A model generated the notes under the pieces. The model had not been told where the DNA came from and made no database searches. It saw only the letters and a program-made list of their open reading frames with translations. A DNA stretch of 64,000 nt from Candidatus Gastranaerophilales bacterium (GTDB lineage Bacteria > Cyanobacteriota > Vampirovibrionia > Gastranaerophilales > Gastranaerophilaceae), in contig CANPYW010000005.1 in assembly GCA_947588745.1 (NCBI GenBank), forward strand, positions 1 through 64,000, written 5' to 3'. Positions within the stretch are counted from its first letter, which is position 1. Each line of letters starts with the position of its first letter. This document shows positions 8,008-17,289 of this stretch, piece by piece. A program made the position numbers and the translations under genes.

Positions 8008-8490
8008 TCAGTTATTTATATTATTTACTTTATAAAAAAACTCGTGTTCTTTTGGTAAAGACATATTTTCAGGTAAAGGATTATCAAAATTAAATCCAAA
8101 TTTTTTAAGCCAAAATTTAGCATTATGATTATATTTATATATACAGTTGTACATTATTTGATATTTTTTATCATTTTCCGCAAACTGCTGTTTCAACACT
8201 TTGGATAATAATATTTTATTTTTATTAATATATTGTGTTGTCAATAACCACACATTTGCTATTGAAGGATTTGCATTTTTAACAGAACAAAATCCACCTA
8301 TTGCAACAGGAACGGTTTTATTTTGGAAATCAAGACCGTATAGAACTAAAAATTTTTTATCCTTTAACACTTCAACTGTTTTTTGATACCACTCATCGCC
8401 AAACAATGCAATCAATTCGGATTTATCTTCCCATCTTATATTATCAAGAACAAATATATACTCTTTTTCACTTGAACATTCTTTCAGCAT
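8008..8490 (-). CDS. T7 gp13-like virion protein (GNAT-like fold)
   Basis: This 160-residue protein resembles the small GNAT-like proteins, including DUF2833/T7 gp13, that podoviruses encode just after the tail tube genes. An acceptor-like beta strand YGLDFQNKTVPVAIGG (about 51-66) is followed by NVWLLTT (about 79-85) and a C-terminal NHNAKFWLKKFGF segment (about 121-133), the usual last helix and strand of an acetyltransferase fold. In T7 gp13 is needed for correct virion assembly; enzymatic activity is not expected. It starts 1 bp after the stop of the tail hub gene. Confidence 0.55.
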   Translation of the reverse strand: MLKECSSEKEYIFVLDNIRWEDKSELIALFGDEWYQKTVEVLKDKKFLVLYGLDFQNKTVPVAIGGFCSVKNANPSIANVWLLTTQYINKNKILLSKVLKQQFAENDKKYQIMYNCIYKYNHNAKFWLKKFGFNFDNPLPENMSLPKEHEFFYKVNNINN

Positions 8491-8491
8491 A

Positions 8492-10537
8492 TTATTCTGC
8501 CACCGTTACATCTAAAGAAATAGAATTAATAGTTATTGGAAACGGATATATTTGTTTTAAATGAACTGTTGCTTCTTCTTTATAATTTGTAAATGAGTAT
8601 AAGTTTATATTTCCGGAATACAAATAATTAGCATCATCAACACTTTCTAAACTCCTTAAGTTTTGAACAGCATCACCGTCTGTACCGATTACAAATATAT
8701 CTTCCCTCGATTTATCAACCGAAATACTGATTGAATTGACTATTTTTAAAAGCCCTTGAGTATTTTCACCTTCAAGATTAAGAGTTTCCAACTCAAATTC
8801 ATAAGGTAAGCCGACAACAATTTCAGAAACAGGATAATCCAATTGAATAGAACCATTTTCAACTTTTTTATTAATTATTGCAGCTCCCTCAGCCAAAATA
8901 TTAACGGTTTCACCTTCCAAATGCTCCAATCCGCTAATTTTTTTTATAGGTTCTCCGCTATAAGTCAAAGCAGAATCTAAAAATATACCGTCTTGAGTTC
9001 TTTTTACATATCGTGAAGCCATACGCTCAATATAACGTTTCGTTTTGCCGTTTATTTGACGATTAACAACGAAATATACAACATCTTCATCATCTTCCCG
9101 CACAACAGCAACGGATTCGAACTTTCCTTTTGTTTCATGCCTGTGCCAGCCTGCCACTTCTTGTTTTTTGTTATAAGTTAAAGCATTAACAGTACCATCA
9201 GACATAACACACCACAAAATTCGATAGGGTTCTCTTGAATACGCCATATCAACAACCGTTTTACCCTCAAATAAATGGTTAGCAAAAATAGACAATTCTT
9301 CACCGTCATAACTGTCTGACACATAAGTATAACCTAAATCCCTTACTACCGAACCTCCGCTTTGAACAAATAAAATCATATTACCTGAAACAATAGGTGC
9401 TATATGAGAGCATCCGTAAAAACTTTGCGGAGAAGCGACAAGTGAAGAAGAAGCAGTGAATGCACCATCAGAGCCGTTTAGTTTCCATTCTCCTGCGGAT
9501 GTAAGTAAAATTAAATCATTCATAGCAATAATATGTCTGATTTCGTTAACTTCACGTTCCGATAATGTGATATTAATAGAATCCGAAGCATTTAACGGTC
9601 GTGATATATTAAAATTATTATTTGTGGAGGTTTGTGAAGCCAAAAGTTGTTGCGGATTATCTTTCAAACATCCATATACTTTCCTTTGTTGAAAATAATT
9701 GACGCATCCGGGATTATTACCGTTTTCAAAAGGATTTGTATAAATCGGTGCTGTAGATGACAAATCAGGTTCTATTTTATTATCTCTAAATGAAGTTTCG
9801 GACGTTGTTCCTATATAACCAAATACACCGTTAACACTCTTATAAATATTATATTCTTCTGCCCCTTCAGCTGCCGTAAATGTGATTGTTATATATTCGG
9901 TTACACCCCAGTGACCTTCAGCTTCACCGGTTACTTCAACTTCCAACGAACGATTACTTTCTTCATAAGTATCTTTTTTAATAGAAGTTACTACATACTT
10001 ATATTTTTGTTTATGTTCACTCGCTCCGGTCCATTTGCCTTCAACGTCTGTAGGAGGTAAAAGTTGAGGCTTAAAATCAATACTTTTTAACTCCCAATTA
10101 TAATGAGATAACCTTGAAAGCTCCTGTGGCGGATGATTTATATTACATAAAGTCAGCACATCGGCATTTTGTGCATATTTTATATTAAACAGTTCATCAC
10201 AAGAATATGGAGTTTCTATCTCTACCGGTTTGTTATCATGCTCAGCATCTATAATCTGTCCGGCATCTTTTATAAATCTGGCATAAGAATTACCCAATTC
10301 TATAATATACGTTTGTTCGGTATTAAAAGAGAAAGGAATAATCCGCACTTTTTCATCTGAATTTTTTACTTCGCAAATAAATTCCAGCCCGCTTCTGTTA
10401 CTTACACTTCCTTCTGTTCTTACAAACCCGTTTTTTAATGTTTTTAATCCCACTTCATATTTTGATAAATCATTTCTTGCATACAATGAAGGACTTAGTT
10501 CTCCTCCAGTAAAAGATTTTTGAGTATATCTTGACAT
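8492..10537 (-). CDS. Tail tubular protein B / nozzle-hub protein (T7 gp12-like)
   Basis: This 681-residue protein has the typical start of podoviral tail nozzle proteins: residues 5-12 QKSFTGGE, then LSPSLYARNDLSKY, then NGFVRTEGSVSNRSG (about 37-51), followed by FSFNTEQTYIIELG. The remainder is beta-rich with Ig-like stretches, for example around residues 180-235. It forms the distal tail tube to which fibres bind. It follows the adaptor gene by 4 bp and is itself followed by the internal protein genes, the order seen in T7- and epsilon15-like phages. Confidence 0.8.
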   Translation of the reverse strand: MSRYTQKSFTGGELSPSLYARNDLSKYEVGLKTLKNGFVRTEGSVSNRSGLEFICEVKNSDEKVRIIPFSFNTEQTYIIELGNSYARFIKDAGQIIDAEHDNKPVEIETPYSCDELFNIKYAQNADVLTLCNINHPPQELSRLSHYNWELKSIDFKPQLLPPTDVEGKWTGASEHKQKYKYVVTSIKKDTYEESNRSLEVEVTGEAEGHWGVTEYITITFTAAEGAEEYNIYKSVNGVFGYIGTTSETSFRDNKIEPDLSSTAPIYTNPFENGNNPGCVNYFQQRKVYGCLKDNPQQLLASQTSTNNNFNISRPLNASDSINITLSEREVNEIRHIIAMNDLILLTSAGEWKLNGSDGAFTASSSLVASPQSFYGCSHIAPIVSGNMILFVQSGGSVVRDLGYTYVSDSYDGEELSIFANHLFEGKTVVDMAYSREPYRILWCVMSDGTVNALTYNKKQEVAGWHRHETKGKFESVAVVREDDEDVVYFVVNRQINGKTKRYIERMASRYVKRTQDGIFLDSALTYSGEPIKKISGLEHLEGETVNILAEGAAIINKKVENGSIQLDYPVSEIVVGLPYEFELETLNLEGENTQGLLKIVNSISISVDKSREDIFVIGTDGDAVQNLRSLESVDDANYLYSGNINLYSFTNYKEEATVHLKQIYPFPITINSISLDVTVAE

Positions 10538-10541
10538 AACT

Positions 10542-11132
10542 TCACCTTACATCCAACCACGAACAACCTGTATCATTTTTTATATAACCTTCTGAAGCAT
10601 TAATTGTCTTTGCTTTAGCAAGTATACTTGTATATATGTTCAAACAATCATTCTGTATTGCTCTGTTACCTGCGATTGCCGGAGCAGCAAGAAATGCCAT
10701 ATACCAGCATAAAGCCATAACAAATTCGGTTGTAAAAAATGTTTCATTATCAACAGCTTTTGTATATCTTAATACCGCAGGAGTTAAATTTGTATTGATA
10801 ACTTTTTGTCCGCTTGAATTAGCTGCAATTTCAAATTCAACCATCTCTTTATCGGAATAAGGTATGATTTCCCTTGCGAATATACAATCATTAGGATAAT
10901 CATATTCATACAAAAATTTAGGATTTTGAGGTATATTCCCCGTCATTGTTAATTCTCTGTATGAATTTGCAAAATTCCAATCAAAATCTTTTAAAACCTG
11001 TTCTTTTGCACTTTCATAAAATTCATTCAAAATTATTGTATTTTTATCTAATTGATTTGTATGCTGCAAGCCTACACTTACTCTTAAATTTTTCAATGTA
11101 ATATTGAATATTTTTGCTTTGGTATAATTCAT
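10542..11132 (-). CDS. Tail tubular protein A / head-tail adaptor (T7 gp11-like)
   Basis: This 196-residue protein fits the gp11-type adaptor family: about 200 residues, mostly helical, with a conserved AKEQVLKDFDWNFANSYREL (about 43-62) and a YEYDYPNDCIFAREI segment (about 75-89). It links the portal ring to the nozzle protein. Neighbours are the cement protein upstream and the gp12-like gene 4 bp downstream. The ATG is preceded by AAAGAGGTTTAA, a reasonable ribosome binding site. Confidence 0.78.
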   Translation of the reverse strand: MNYTKAKIFNITLKNLRVSVGLQHTNQLDKNTIILNEFYESAKEQVLKDFDWNFANSYRELTMTGNIPQNPKFLYEYDYPNDCIFAREIIPYSDKEMVEFEIAANSSGQKVINTNLTPAVLRYTKAVDNETFFTTEFVMALCWYMAFLAAPAIAGNRAIQNDCLNIYTSILAKAKTINASEGYIKNDTGCSWLDVR

Positions 11133-11199
11133 TTAAACCTCTTTTCTTAGCGTATAAAAAATGATATTCGGCATTTCTGCCGAATATCACAATTAATAA

Positions 11200-11598
11200 T
11201 TAAGCGTTATGAAAACTTTCTTCCACGCCATCGGCAATACAAGCAAAAATACTGCCCTGAGTAGGAGAAGAACCATTAACGGTATAACTTAAACGCATAT
11301 AACCTAAATTCCCTTTAGGAAGAAATTTAATGTTTGAAATTGCACCTTTCTTTAATTCTTCAAGCAGCATTGTTTGAGAAATTAAATCCGTTTCAGCCTC
11401 AAAATTCTCCGTTTTCGAAGTTTGAACTTTTATAGTTAAACTTGTTAACGAATTAAAATCTTCGCCAATCTGTATAAAAACATTAATCGGCGTACCAAAT
11501 GATACTTCTCTGTTTCCTAAATCAAGAATATTTTCAGAAACGCAAGTATCTGTAATTTTTTGATTATTTGAAAATAAACCCTGTTCATCTAAAATCAT
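11200..11598 (-). CDS. Bbp16-like capsid cement protein
   Basis: This 132-residue protein matches the pattern of the BPP-1 Bbp16 cement family. It starts MILDEQGLFSNNQ, has an ILDLGNREVSFG segment (about 25-36), then FNSLTSLTIKVQTS (about 48-61), and LGYMRLSYTVNGSSPTQG (about 97-114). Cement proteins clamp neighbouring capsomers of HK97-fold shells. It follows the major capsid gene by 15 bp, as in BPP-1. This is the clearest sign that the head belongs to the BPP-1/epsilon15 type although the tail is T7-like. Confidence 0.72.
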   Translation of the reverse strand: MILDEQGLFSNNQKITDTCVSENILDLGNREVSFGTPINVFIQIGEDFNSLTSLTIKVQTSKTENFEAETDLISQTMLLEELKKGAISNIKFLPKGNLGYMRLSYTVNGSSPTQGSIFACIADGVEESFHNA

Positions 11599-11613
11599 AT
11601 TATATCTCCTAAA

Positions 11614-12609
11614 CTATTGAACTAAACTTTCATTGCACGCAATTTGTTCACATTCTCTTATCGGAATATTTTTATAATGAAGAATATTTTCATTCAAATA
11701 TTCTTTAATTGTGAAGTTAACATTTGTTTTTTCTTTTAATTGTGCTTCAAAATACATTAATACGGTTGAATTACAATAAATATAAGTTCTGCCCGTTTTT
11801 GCAAATCTTCTGATTTTATAATAAGCCTGATTAAGAAGTTGTTCTATGTCAATTTCAGAAGCTTTAGCCAAATCAGAAATTCCAATATTAGCAATTCTGC
11901 AAGTTGAACGCCAATCACGAACAGATAAACCAACATCCATTTTAAAATGATCTTGATATACTTTACGTTTTCCACCGGTTGCACTTGTTTCAGTTAAAAT
12001 ACCGTCATCTTTATGTTGAACGCCTGCTTGAGAACCTTGAGGATATAATAGTGAAGTGTGCAAATCACCCCAGGTAACAAACCATATAGAAGTATTATCA
12101 GCACCACTGCTTCCGGCATTAATGATATTTGAACCTATTTTTTTAGTATCATTAGAAATTTTTGAATATCTAACAGTTAAACCGTCAAAAGCAGCCGCAT
12201 TTTCTTTTATACTACCGTAAAAGATAGTTTCTTGTAATTTTTGGTTCATAGCTTCTATAAAAGCAGATGATTCTGATAATCTAAAAAGTTTAGGGTTTTC
12301 AGCTTTATCAACTAAATCAACATCAACTATGGAATAAGTTTCCAACATACCAGTAACATCTTTAACCTGTTCGGTTGTAGATTTAGAGCTTGGTACAAAG
12401 CCGTATAAATTTCTAAATACAGCAGAAGGAAGTCCTGTTCTTATTGTAGTAATATGATTAGTACCATCATTACATTGTAATGCATTAGCATCTTGTAACA
12501 ATTCGTTTGTTTCAGACATCATTTCAATAATTTCTGCGGCAATTTTGCCGTTTTCAGTACGCTTTAACCTGTCTGCGAGGGTTAAATAATTCGAACCTAG
12601 TGTCGCCAT
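11614..12609 (-). CDS. Major capsid protein (HK97 fold, BPP-1/GP7-like)
   Basis: This 331-residue capsid protein starts MATLGSNYLTLADR and has the family's N-terminal IAEIIEMMSETNELLQD helix and a TTIRTGLPSAVFRNLYG stretch (about 53-69). I chose the ATG at 12609 because AAAGAAAGG lies just upstream. A longer frame starting at 12633 would place that ribosome binding site inside the gene. No N-terminal delta domain or protease cleavage site is obvious, which suits the separate scaffold gene just upstream. The following gene encodes the matching cement protein. Confidence 0.8.
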   Translation of the reverse strand: MATLGSNYLTLADRLKRTENGKIAAEIIEMMSETNELLQDANALQCNDGTNHITTIRTGLPSAVFRNLYGFVPSSKSTTEQVKDVTGMLETYSIVDVDLVDKAENPKLFRLSESSAFIEAMNQKLQETIFYGSIKENAAAFDGLTVRYSKISNDTKKIGSNIINAGSSGADNTSIWFVTWGDLHTSLLYPQGSQAGVQHKDDGILTETSATGGKRKVYQDHFKMDVGLSVRDWRSTCRIANIGISDLAKASEIDIEQLLNQAYYKIRRFAKTGRTYIYCNSTVLMYFEAQLKEKTNVNFTIKEYLNENILHYKNIPIRECEQIACNESLVQ

Positions 12610-12704
12610 TTGTTTTTCCTTTCTTTCTTGCATAAAATAAATCCGTTAAACCGAGTTCAACAGATTTTACAAATAATGAATAAGCCTCAAACTATGCAAT
12701 TAAA

Positions 12705-13304
12705 TTACATAGTAGGGAATAATATATCTTCTCTGCTTTCTTTTTTGACATAAGGAGAAGAAATTCCCAAAAAGTCATCATTTCTCATTAGCTTACCAAT
12801 TTCATAAAACATTTTTACTATTTTAGGATGACAGTTTAATCCTGTTTGTTGAAGCAAAGCCTGCACATCTTCATCAGCAAAACATCTATAAGCCATATTT
12901 GCAGTTTGCATTGTTTTATCAAAATATATTCCACCTATCTGACTATCATTTATAAGTGCTTTTTTGAAATCATCAATTTGCTGTCTTTTGCGATTTTCAA
13001 TTTCACTGTCCAAATTTGCAGCCGCAATTTTTGTCATTTTAACAGCCATTGTCATTAATTCATTTGCACTTTTTTGAGAAAGATTATATTTTGCAGCTAA
13101 TTCATTAAATTCCGTAAGTAAATCATTGTTATAATAATAATTTTCAGGGAGTTCAATACCCGAATAATCATAAACTTCAGGCTTTCCAAAATAACCTTCT
13201 TCATCCGGAACATCACTGTTTGATGTATTTTCCTCCGTTTCTGCGGGCAAATTATCAAATGCACCGTTTCCTAATAACAAATTTTCATTAATGTCCTGTT
13301 CCAT
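12705..13304 (-). CDS. Capsid scaffolding protein
   Basis: This 199-residue protein has an acidic, disordered N-terminus (about residues 1-50, rich in Glu, Asp and Asn) followed by helices with Lys/Arg-rich stretches around 100-125. That is the usual composition of podoviral scaffolds. It sits between portal and major capsid genes, where scaffolds are encoded. The start at 13304 is favoured because AAGGAG is 6 nt upstream; the longer frame from 13325 would overlap that site. Assignment is by composition and synteny. Confidence 0.65.
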   Translation of the reverse strand: MEQDINENLLLGNGAFDNLPAETEENTSNSDVPDEEGYFGKPEVYDYSGIELPENYYYNNDLLTEFNELAAKYNLSQKSANELMTMAVKMTKIAAANLDSEIENRKRQQIDDFKKALINDSQIGGIYFDKTMQTANMAYRCFADEDVQALLQQTGLNCHPKIVKMFYEIGKLMRNDDFLGISSPYVKKESREDILFPTM

Positions 13305-13329
13305 TTTTTCTCCTTTCATATACAAAATA

Positions 13330-14982
13330 TTAAGATAATCCTAAACGAGCAATTAAATCACTCCCATAAGAATCAACACCAGCTATGTTTTTAATAATTT
13401 CAGAACCTTCTTTTAATTGTTTAACCTGACTTTCCTGATTTTGAGCTTCTTCCTCTGCCTGTTTCTTTTTTTCCACAATTGTAGTAGGTACAATTTGTTC
13501 AGGAGAAATATTTGCATAATCAGCATAATCATCAATAATTTTGTTTGCATTAAGTTTATTTTTTAATGACTCATCTAAACTTTGAGCTAAATTTATAGTA
13601 AATGTAGTAAATCTTTCCATGGCCGAAATTTTTACAGCTTTTTGAGCCTGAGCAAGAGTTGAAACAAATTCAATATCCATATTTTCACCCATAATTTCTT
13701 CGGGCGGCTCCGGCAGAATATCAAAAGCAACGCATTCGGCAAAAACCCAATCAATAATACAGTTTAAACCACTGTGAATTTGCTGAAGCAACGGAGATAA
13801 TAAAACCATTTTTTCTTCTTTCAGCTCATTAACTTCCGTAGCTGTTCTTGAACGCTCTGCAGTATTTAATATCATTGAAAATAAATCATTATAGAATATC
13901 TCTTTTATTGATTCTTTTAATTTTTCAATGATTGCATCCACTTCAAGCACTCTGGGATTTACTTCATAAACAGGTGACAAACCTCTGCCGTTTTCATCTT
14001 CTTCTATAAAAGCAGCCGGTGCATCAATCATCTTTTTATTTTTTAATGCCGCAGGGCCTTTATAAGTGGGACTTATCATTTTTTTAAGTGCTTTTCCTTC
14101 ATCAACAACCATACTCATCAGTTGTTTTACATCAGGCAATGCATTTACTCCCGGACACTCGCAAGGATAAACATCTTCTCCGTTAACTTCTGCCTCAAAT
14201 ACGGCATAAGGAAATTTATCAAACCCTGTTTTTGATAAGAATTTATCTTCTTTAGAATCCGCTTCATAATAAACTGACACAAATGCCTTATCTTTTGCCC
14301 AGGGCGACAACGGCATAAATTCCTTATTCGGTTCAACAAAATGAATAATTTCAAACATTTCTTCATATTTGTTTGTTTCTATTGCCCGCAATATATTGTG
14401 CGATACATTTTCTTCGCCAAACCTGTCATAAATATTTTTGGCAGTATCCATATAAATACGGCATATAGTATCAACATCACCTCTGTAATTTTTAGCTATT
14501 CTATACGAACCAATGGGTAGCAGCTTGCAATTTAAAATTAAATTTTCATCATTTTGAAGTGCAAGCACCGAAATACCGAATACACCTAGCTGTTTATACA
14601 CAGACGGCAACACTCTGTATAAATTAGAAGAATTAAATATATCCCTAAACAGATTTTCTACCGCATTACACCAGGTTTTAACTTCATAACTTTCTTTATT
14701 CTTATAATTGTGAATTTTAACCCGAAACCAATTTGTAGCAGGATTTGTAGCTCCGGACATCATGCCTGATGAAAAATTTCTAAGTGCTAAAAGGGGCGTT
14801 GAATCTTTAATTTTTTTATTTCTTGCCGGTTGTTTATTGACATTACGAACCAAAAATCTAACCGAGCGGGGAAGAAAATATTCCGATAATTCTTGCCAAT
14901 CAGATTTAACGGCATTAAAGGTTTCTTCCATTTCCTTCAAGCGAGAATTAAAATATCTTATGGTATATTTTTTTTCCTGCAT
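13330..14982 (-). CDS. Portal / head-to-tail connector protein (T7 gp8-like)
   Basis: This 550-residue protein belongs to the podoviral head-tail connector family. It has ALRNFSSGMMSGATNPATNWF (split across about residues 66-86), then LPSVYKQLGVFGISVLALQ (about 119-137), PYAVFEAEVNGEDVYPCECPG and NTAERSRTATEVNELKEE (about 382-399), all typical. Twelve copies would form the ring at the packaging vertex. The ATG at 14982 has AGGTGA five bases upstream and begins one base after the stop of the previous gene. A GTG at 14991 is possible but would overlap that ribosome binding site. Confidence 0.85.
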   Translation of the reverse strand: MQEKKYTIRYFNSRLKEMEETFNAVKSDWQELSEYFLPRSVRFLVRNVNKQPARNKKIKDSTPLLALRNFSSGMMSGATNPATNWFRVKIHNYKNKESYEVKTWCNAVENLFRDIFNSSNLYRVLPSVYKQLGVFGISVLALQNDENLILNCKLLPIGSYRIAKNYRGDVDTICRIYMDTAKNIYDRFGEENVSHNILRAIETNKYEEMFEIIHFVEPNKEFMPLSPWAKDKAFVSVYYEADSKEDKFLSKTGFDKFPYAVFEAEVNGEDVYPCECPGVNALPDVKQLMSMVVDEGKALKKMISPTYKGPAALKNKKMIDAPAAFIEEDENGRGLSPVYEVNPRVLEVDAIIEKLKESIKEIFYNDLFSMILNTAERSRTATEVNELKEEKMVLLSPLLQQIHSGLNCIIDWVFAECVAFDILPEPPEEIMGENMDIEFVSTLAQAQKAVKISAMERFTTFTINLAQSLDESLKNKLNANKIIDDYADYANISPEQIVPTTIVEKKKQAEEEAQNQESQVKQLKEGSEIIKNIAGVDSYGSDLIARLGLS

Positions 14983-14983
14983 T

Positions 14984-15175
14984 CTATTCACCTAATAATT
15001 TCTTTTTTGAAGTAAGTACATCTTCATCTACACCATTGCTTGAGGTTTTTATATTTTGAACTGCCGACTTAACGTTTCTGTTTTCAGCAGTAGGTTTTTG
15101 AACAGAAGCATCGGCTTGAACAGACTGTTTAATAACTTCTCGTTGAACAGTCGAAGGTTTTGACGCAATACACAT
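14984..15175 (-). CDS. Small virion-associated-like protein upstream of portal
   Basis: This 63-residue polar protein begins MCIASKPS and ends TSKKKLLGE. Many podoviruses carry a small gene here whose product has an N-terminal Cys-containing start and a C-terminal (K/R)KxLLG box, usually annotated as virion-associated or hypothetical. The similarity is at pattern level only. A ribosome binding site (GAAAGGAAAAA) precedes the ATG. Its stop overlaps the portal ribosome binding site, suggesting translational coupling. Confidence 0.5.
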   Translation of the reverse strand: MCIASKPSTVQREVIKQSVQADASVQKPTAENRNVKSAVQNIKTSSNGVDEDVLTSKKKLLGE

Positions 15176-15203
15176 ATTTTTTCCTTTCTATACCCTAAAA
15201 TAA

Positions 15204-15677
15204 CTACATTTTTGAATAATTTTTTTCTATAAAATTTTCTAAACGGCTTAACCTATTTAGCCAGCCTTTATAAAAAACTTTTTGTTTAGGATTATTTTTA
15301 ACAATATTTTTATATTTTTCCCGTCTTAAATCTAAAAAATATTTAGGATTATTCCCCGCTTTTTTATACATCTGCTTTGCGGCTCCAACACCATGATTAA
15401 CGGCAGTATCAAAAAGAATAATCGCAATAATGTTATCCGGTGCCTTATTAGCACCGGATAAACACCAAAAATCAGTATAATAAATTTTTTCTGCCTCATC
15501 TTTTGTTATATTGATAACATTTTTTAATTCCAAACCATTCTTTTTACGGTATAAATCATAAGTTCGCTGGGTAATGCCAAAATTAGTTTTGCCGCCGTTA
15601 TCTAGCTTATGATTTGAATATCCGCCTTCTACAGAAAAAATGTATTTTAAAGCAAGATTAAAATTTAATTCATCCAT
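15204..15677 (-). CDS. Endolysin, GH108 (secretion-activator/lysozyme) family
   Basis: This 157-residue peptidoglycan hydrolase has the GH108 signature: the catalytic Glu in SVEGGYSNHKLDNGGKTNFGIT (split across about residues 15-36, Glu at 17), then INITKDEAEKIYYTDFWC (about 56-73), and FDTAVNHG (about 89-96). No signal peptide or membrane segment is seen, so release would need a holin. It is unusual that it lies between the large terminase and portal genes rather than next to a holin. It starts 11 bp after the terminase stop with AGGAAAG upstream. Confidence 0.85.
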   Translation of the reverse strand: MDELNFNLALKYIFSVEGGYSNHKLDNGGKTNFGITQRTYDLYRKKNGLELKNVINITKDEAEKIYYTDFWCLSGANKAPDNIIAIILFDTAVNHGVGAAKQMYKKAGNNPKYFLDLRREKYKNIVKNNPKQKVFYKGWLNRLSRLENFIEKNYSKM

Positions 15678-15688
15678 CTTTCCTCCAT

Positions 15689-16999
15689 TTAACCATAAGG
15701 ATCAAAACTGCTGTCAATAAAAACAGTTTCATCATTTTCATCAATAAGATATGAATAATAATTCACGGCAAATATCCCCATCATTAAACTGTCCGCAAAA
15801 TCAGGACTTTCCCCATGTTCAGATTTCATATCTTTTTTGGATTGAATAAAAATCTGTCCGTTTGGTTTATAAGATTTTTTTATATATTCTAACTGATTAA
15901 TAGTTAAATCAGATGAAATTTTAAGCCATTCATTATCAATAAATTCTTTTAACGTTAAATATCCGTCAGCACGTCTGTTCAAAGCATTAGGTCTGTTACT
16001 TGAGGCAGCTCCGTTAAATTTTATGGTAGAAGATATAATATTTTTTATACTTACATAAATTGAATACCCTAAACCATCAGCATCCAAGACTAAAAGATTA
16101 GGTTTCCAATTATTATATAAATTAATTATCCTTCCCTTAGTAATATCAGTATCAGGCTCATTCCAAAACTCTTGCTTTTCCAATGACCATTGCACAGCAT
16201 TTTTTGATTCAATAAAACTTGCAACGCATAAGTCCCCGCCATTACCGGCAAGGTCAACGGAAAGGCAACGAATTTTTCTCGAATTATCCTTATAAATCGA
16301 AAGGTTTGCCGCTTTATCCAGCTTAATCGACGAGAACAGGAAATCATTCGTAACATCTAAAGGATTTCCTTCCCATATATGCATATAGTCTGATAAGTTT
16401 CTCTCTTTACATCGCTTTGCTTCATTTATAAGTTTATTCGGACAATATTTATTATCATAATAATTAATTTTTATATGCAGACAATCATCTCTCGAAACAA
16501 ACTCTGAATAAACGGCATCCTTTCTTGTTAATCTGTTCATTGTAAATATTACAATGGAATTTTTCTTTCTTATTGTAGGAATTATAATATCTAAAGTCGA
16601 TTTTGTAATGGCTTGTGCCTCATCTATCCATAGGATATCAACCCCTTCAAGGCCCTTTATATTAACACGACCTTGTTCCCGAAAGCCTTTAAAAATAATA
16701 TCGGACATACTGGTATTATGAATAATCTTATTTGACTTCACCGTATAGTCTAAATTATATTCCTCAATTAAATCAGAAAAAATTTTATACACACTATCCG
16801 AAATAGTAGACTGCGTTTCTCTGCCGCAACATACTCTAACTTTTCTTTTTTCACTCAGCCATAAAATAATCCTGGCTATACTCTGCGATTTGCCACCACC
16901 TCGCCCTCCGTCAATTAAAAAATAACTATATTTATTTATATTTAAAATTACAGGAATTAATTTTTCGGGAATATCTAAAATTTCAGGTAGTTCAATCAT
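15689..16999 (-). CDS. terL: Terminase large subunit
   Basis: This 436-residue packaging motor has a Walker A GGRGGGKS (31-38), a Walker B DILWIDEA (121-128), and an RNase H-like nuclease domain with DLAGNGGD (D249), LDADG (D306) and a C-terminal SPDFADSL box (399-405, D400/D403). All catalytic residues appear intact. The start at 16999 is chosen because ATGATTGA overlaps the stop of the upstream gene, typical of coupling; the longer frame from 17029 would overlap that gene further. It cuts and pumps concatemeric DNA into the prohead through the portal. Confidence 0.88.
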   Translation of the reverse strand: MIELPEILDIPEKLIPVILNINKYSYFLIDGGRGGGKSQSIARIILWLSEKRKVRVCCGRETQSTISDSVYKIFSDLIEEYNLDYTVKSNKIIHNTSMSDIIFKGFREQGRVNIKGLEGVDILWIDEAQAITKSTLDIIIPTIRKKNSIVIFTMNRLTRKDAVYSEFVSRDDCLHIKINYYDNKYCPNKLINEAKRCKERNLSDYMHIWEGNPLDVTNDFLFSSIKLDKAANLSIYKDNSRKIRCLSVDLAGNGGDLCVASFIESKNAVQWSLEKQEFWNEPDTDITKGRIINLYNNWKPNLLVLDADGLGYSIYVSIKNIISSTIKFNGAASSNRPNALNRRADGYLTLKEFIDNEWLKISSDLTINQLEYIKKSYKPNGQIFIQSKKDMKSEHGESPDFADSLMMGIFAVNYYSYLIDENDETVFIDSSFDPYG

Positions 17000-17288
17000 T
17001 TTCAGTTTCCAACTTTTCCCCAATTTCAATATTTAATTCTTTACCGTCAATCTTTACACTGCCCATTATATTCACAGAAGATGCCACTACATCTTTATCC
17101 GAATATAATCCGCATAACTTCCCTTTCAACTCCTCCGCTTTTAAATACAATGAAATATCAGGACTAATTTCATCATCTTTACCTTTTTTATTCAAAGCCA
17201 TTTGTTGAACAGCTTTTAATTCCTGAAACGAATCATTTTTTGAATATATATTAATGTTTTCTTTACTTTGCCTTTTCTTTCCAGCCAT
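16992..17288 (-). CDS. Probable terminase small subunit or TerL partner
   Basis: This 98-residue charged protein lies directly upstream of and overlaps terL by 8 bp, the usual place for a small terminase. It has a basic N-terminus (MAGKKRQSKEN), a helical middle and a short Ile/Glu-rich C-terminus. The length is low for TerS and I cannot see a clear helix-turn-helix, so the role rests on position. Its start follows the preceding gene's stop by a single base, which suggests coupling. Confidence 0.5.
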   Translation of the reverse strand: MAGKKRQSKENINIYSKNDSFQELKAVQQMALNKKGKDDEISPDISLYLKAEELKGKLCGLYSDKDVVASSVNIMGSVKIDGKELNIEIGEKLETEND

Positions 17289-17289
17289 A

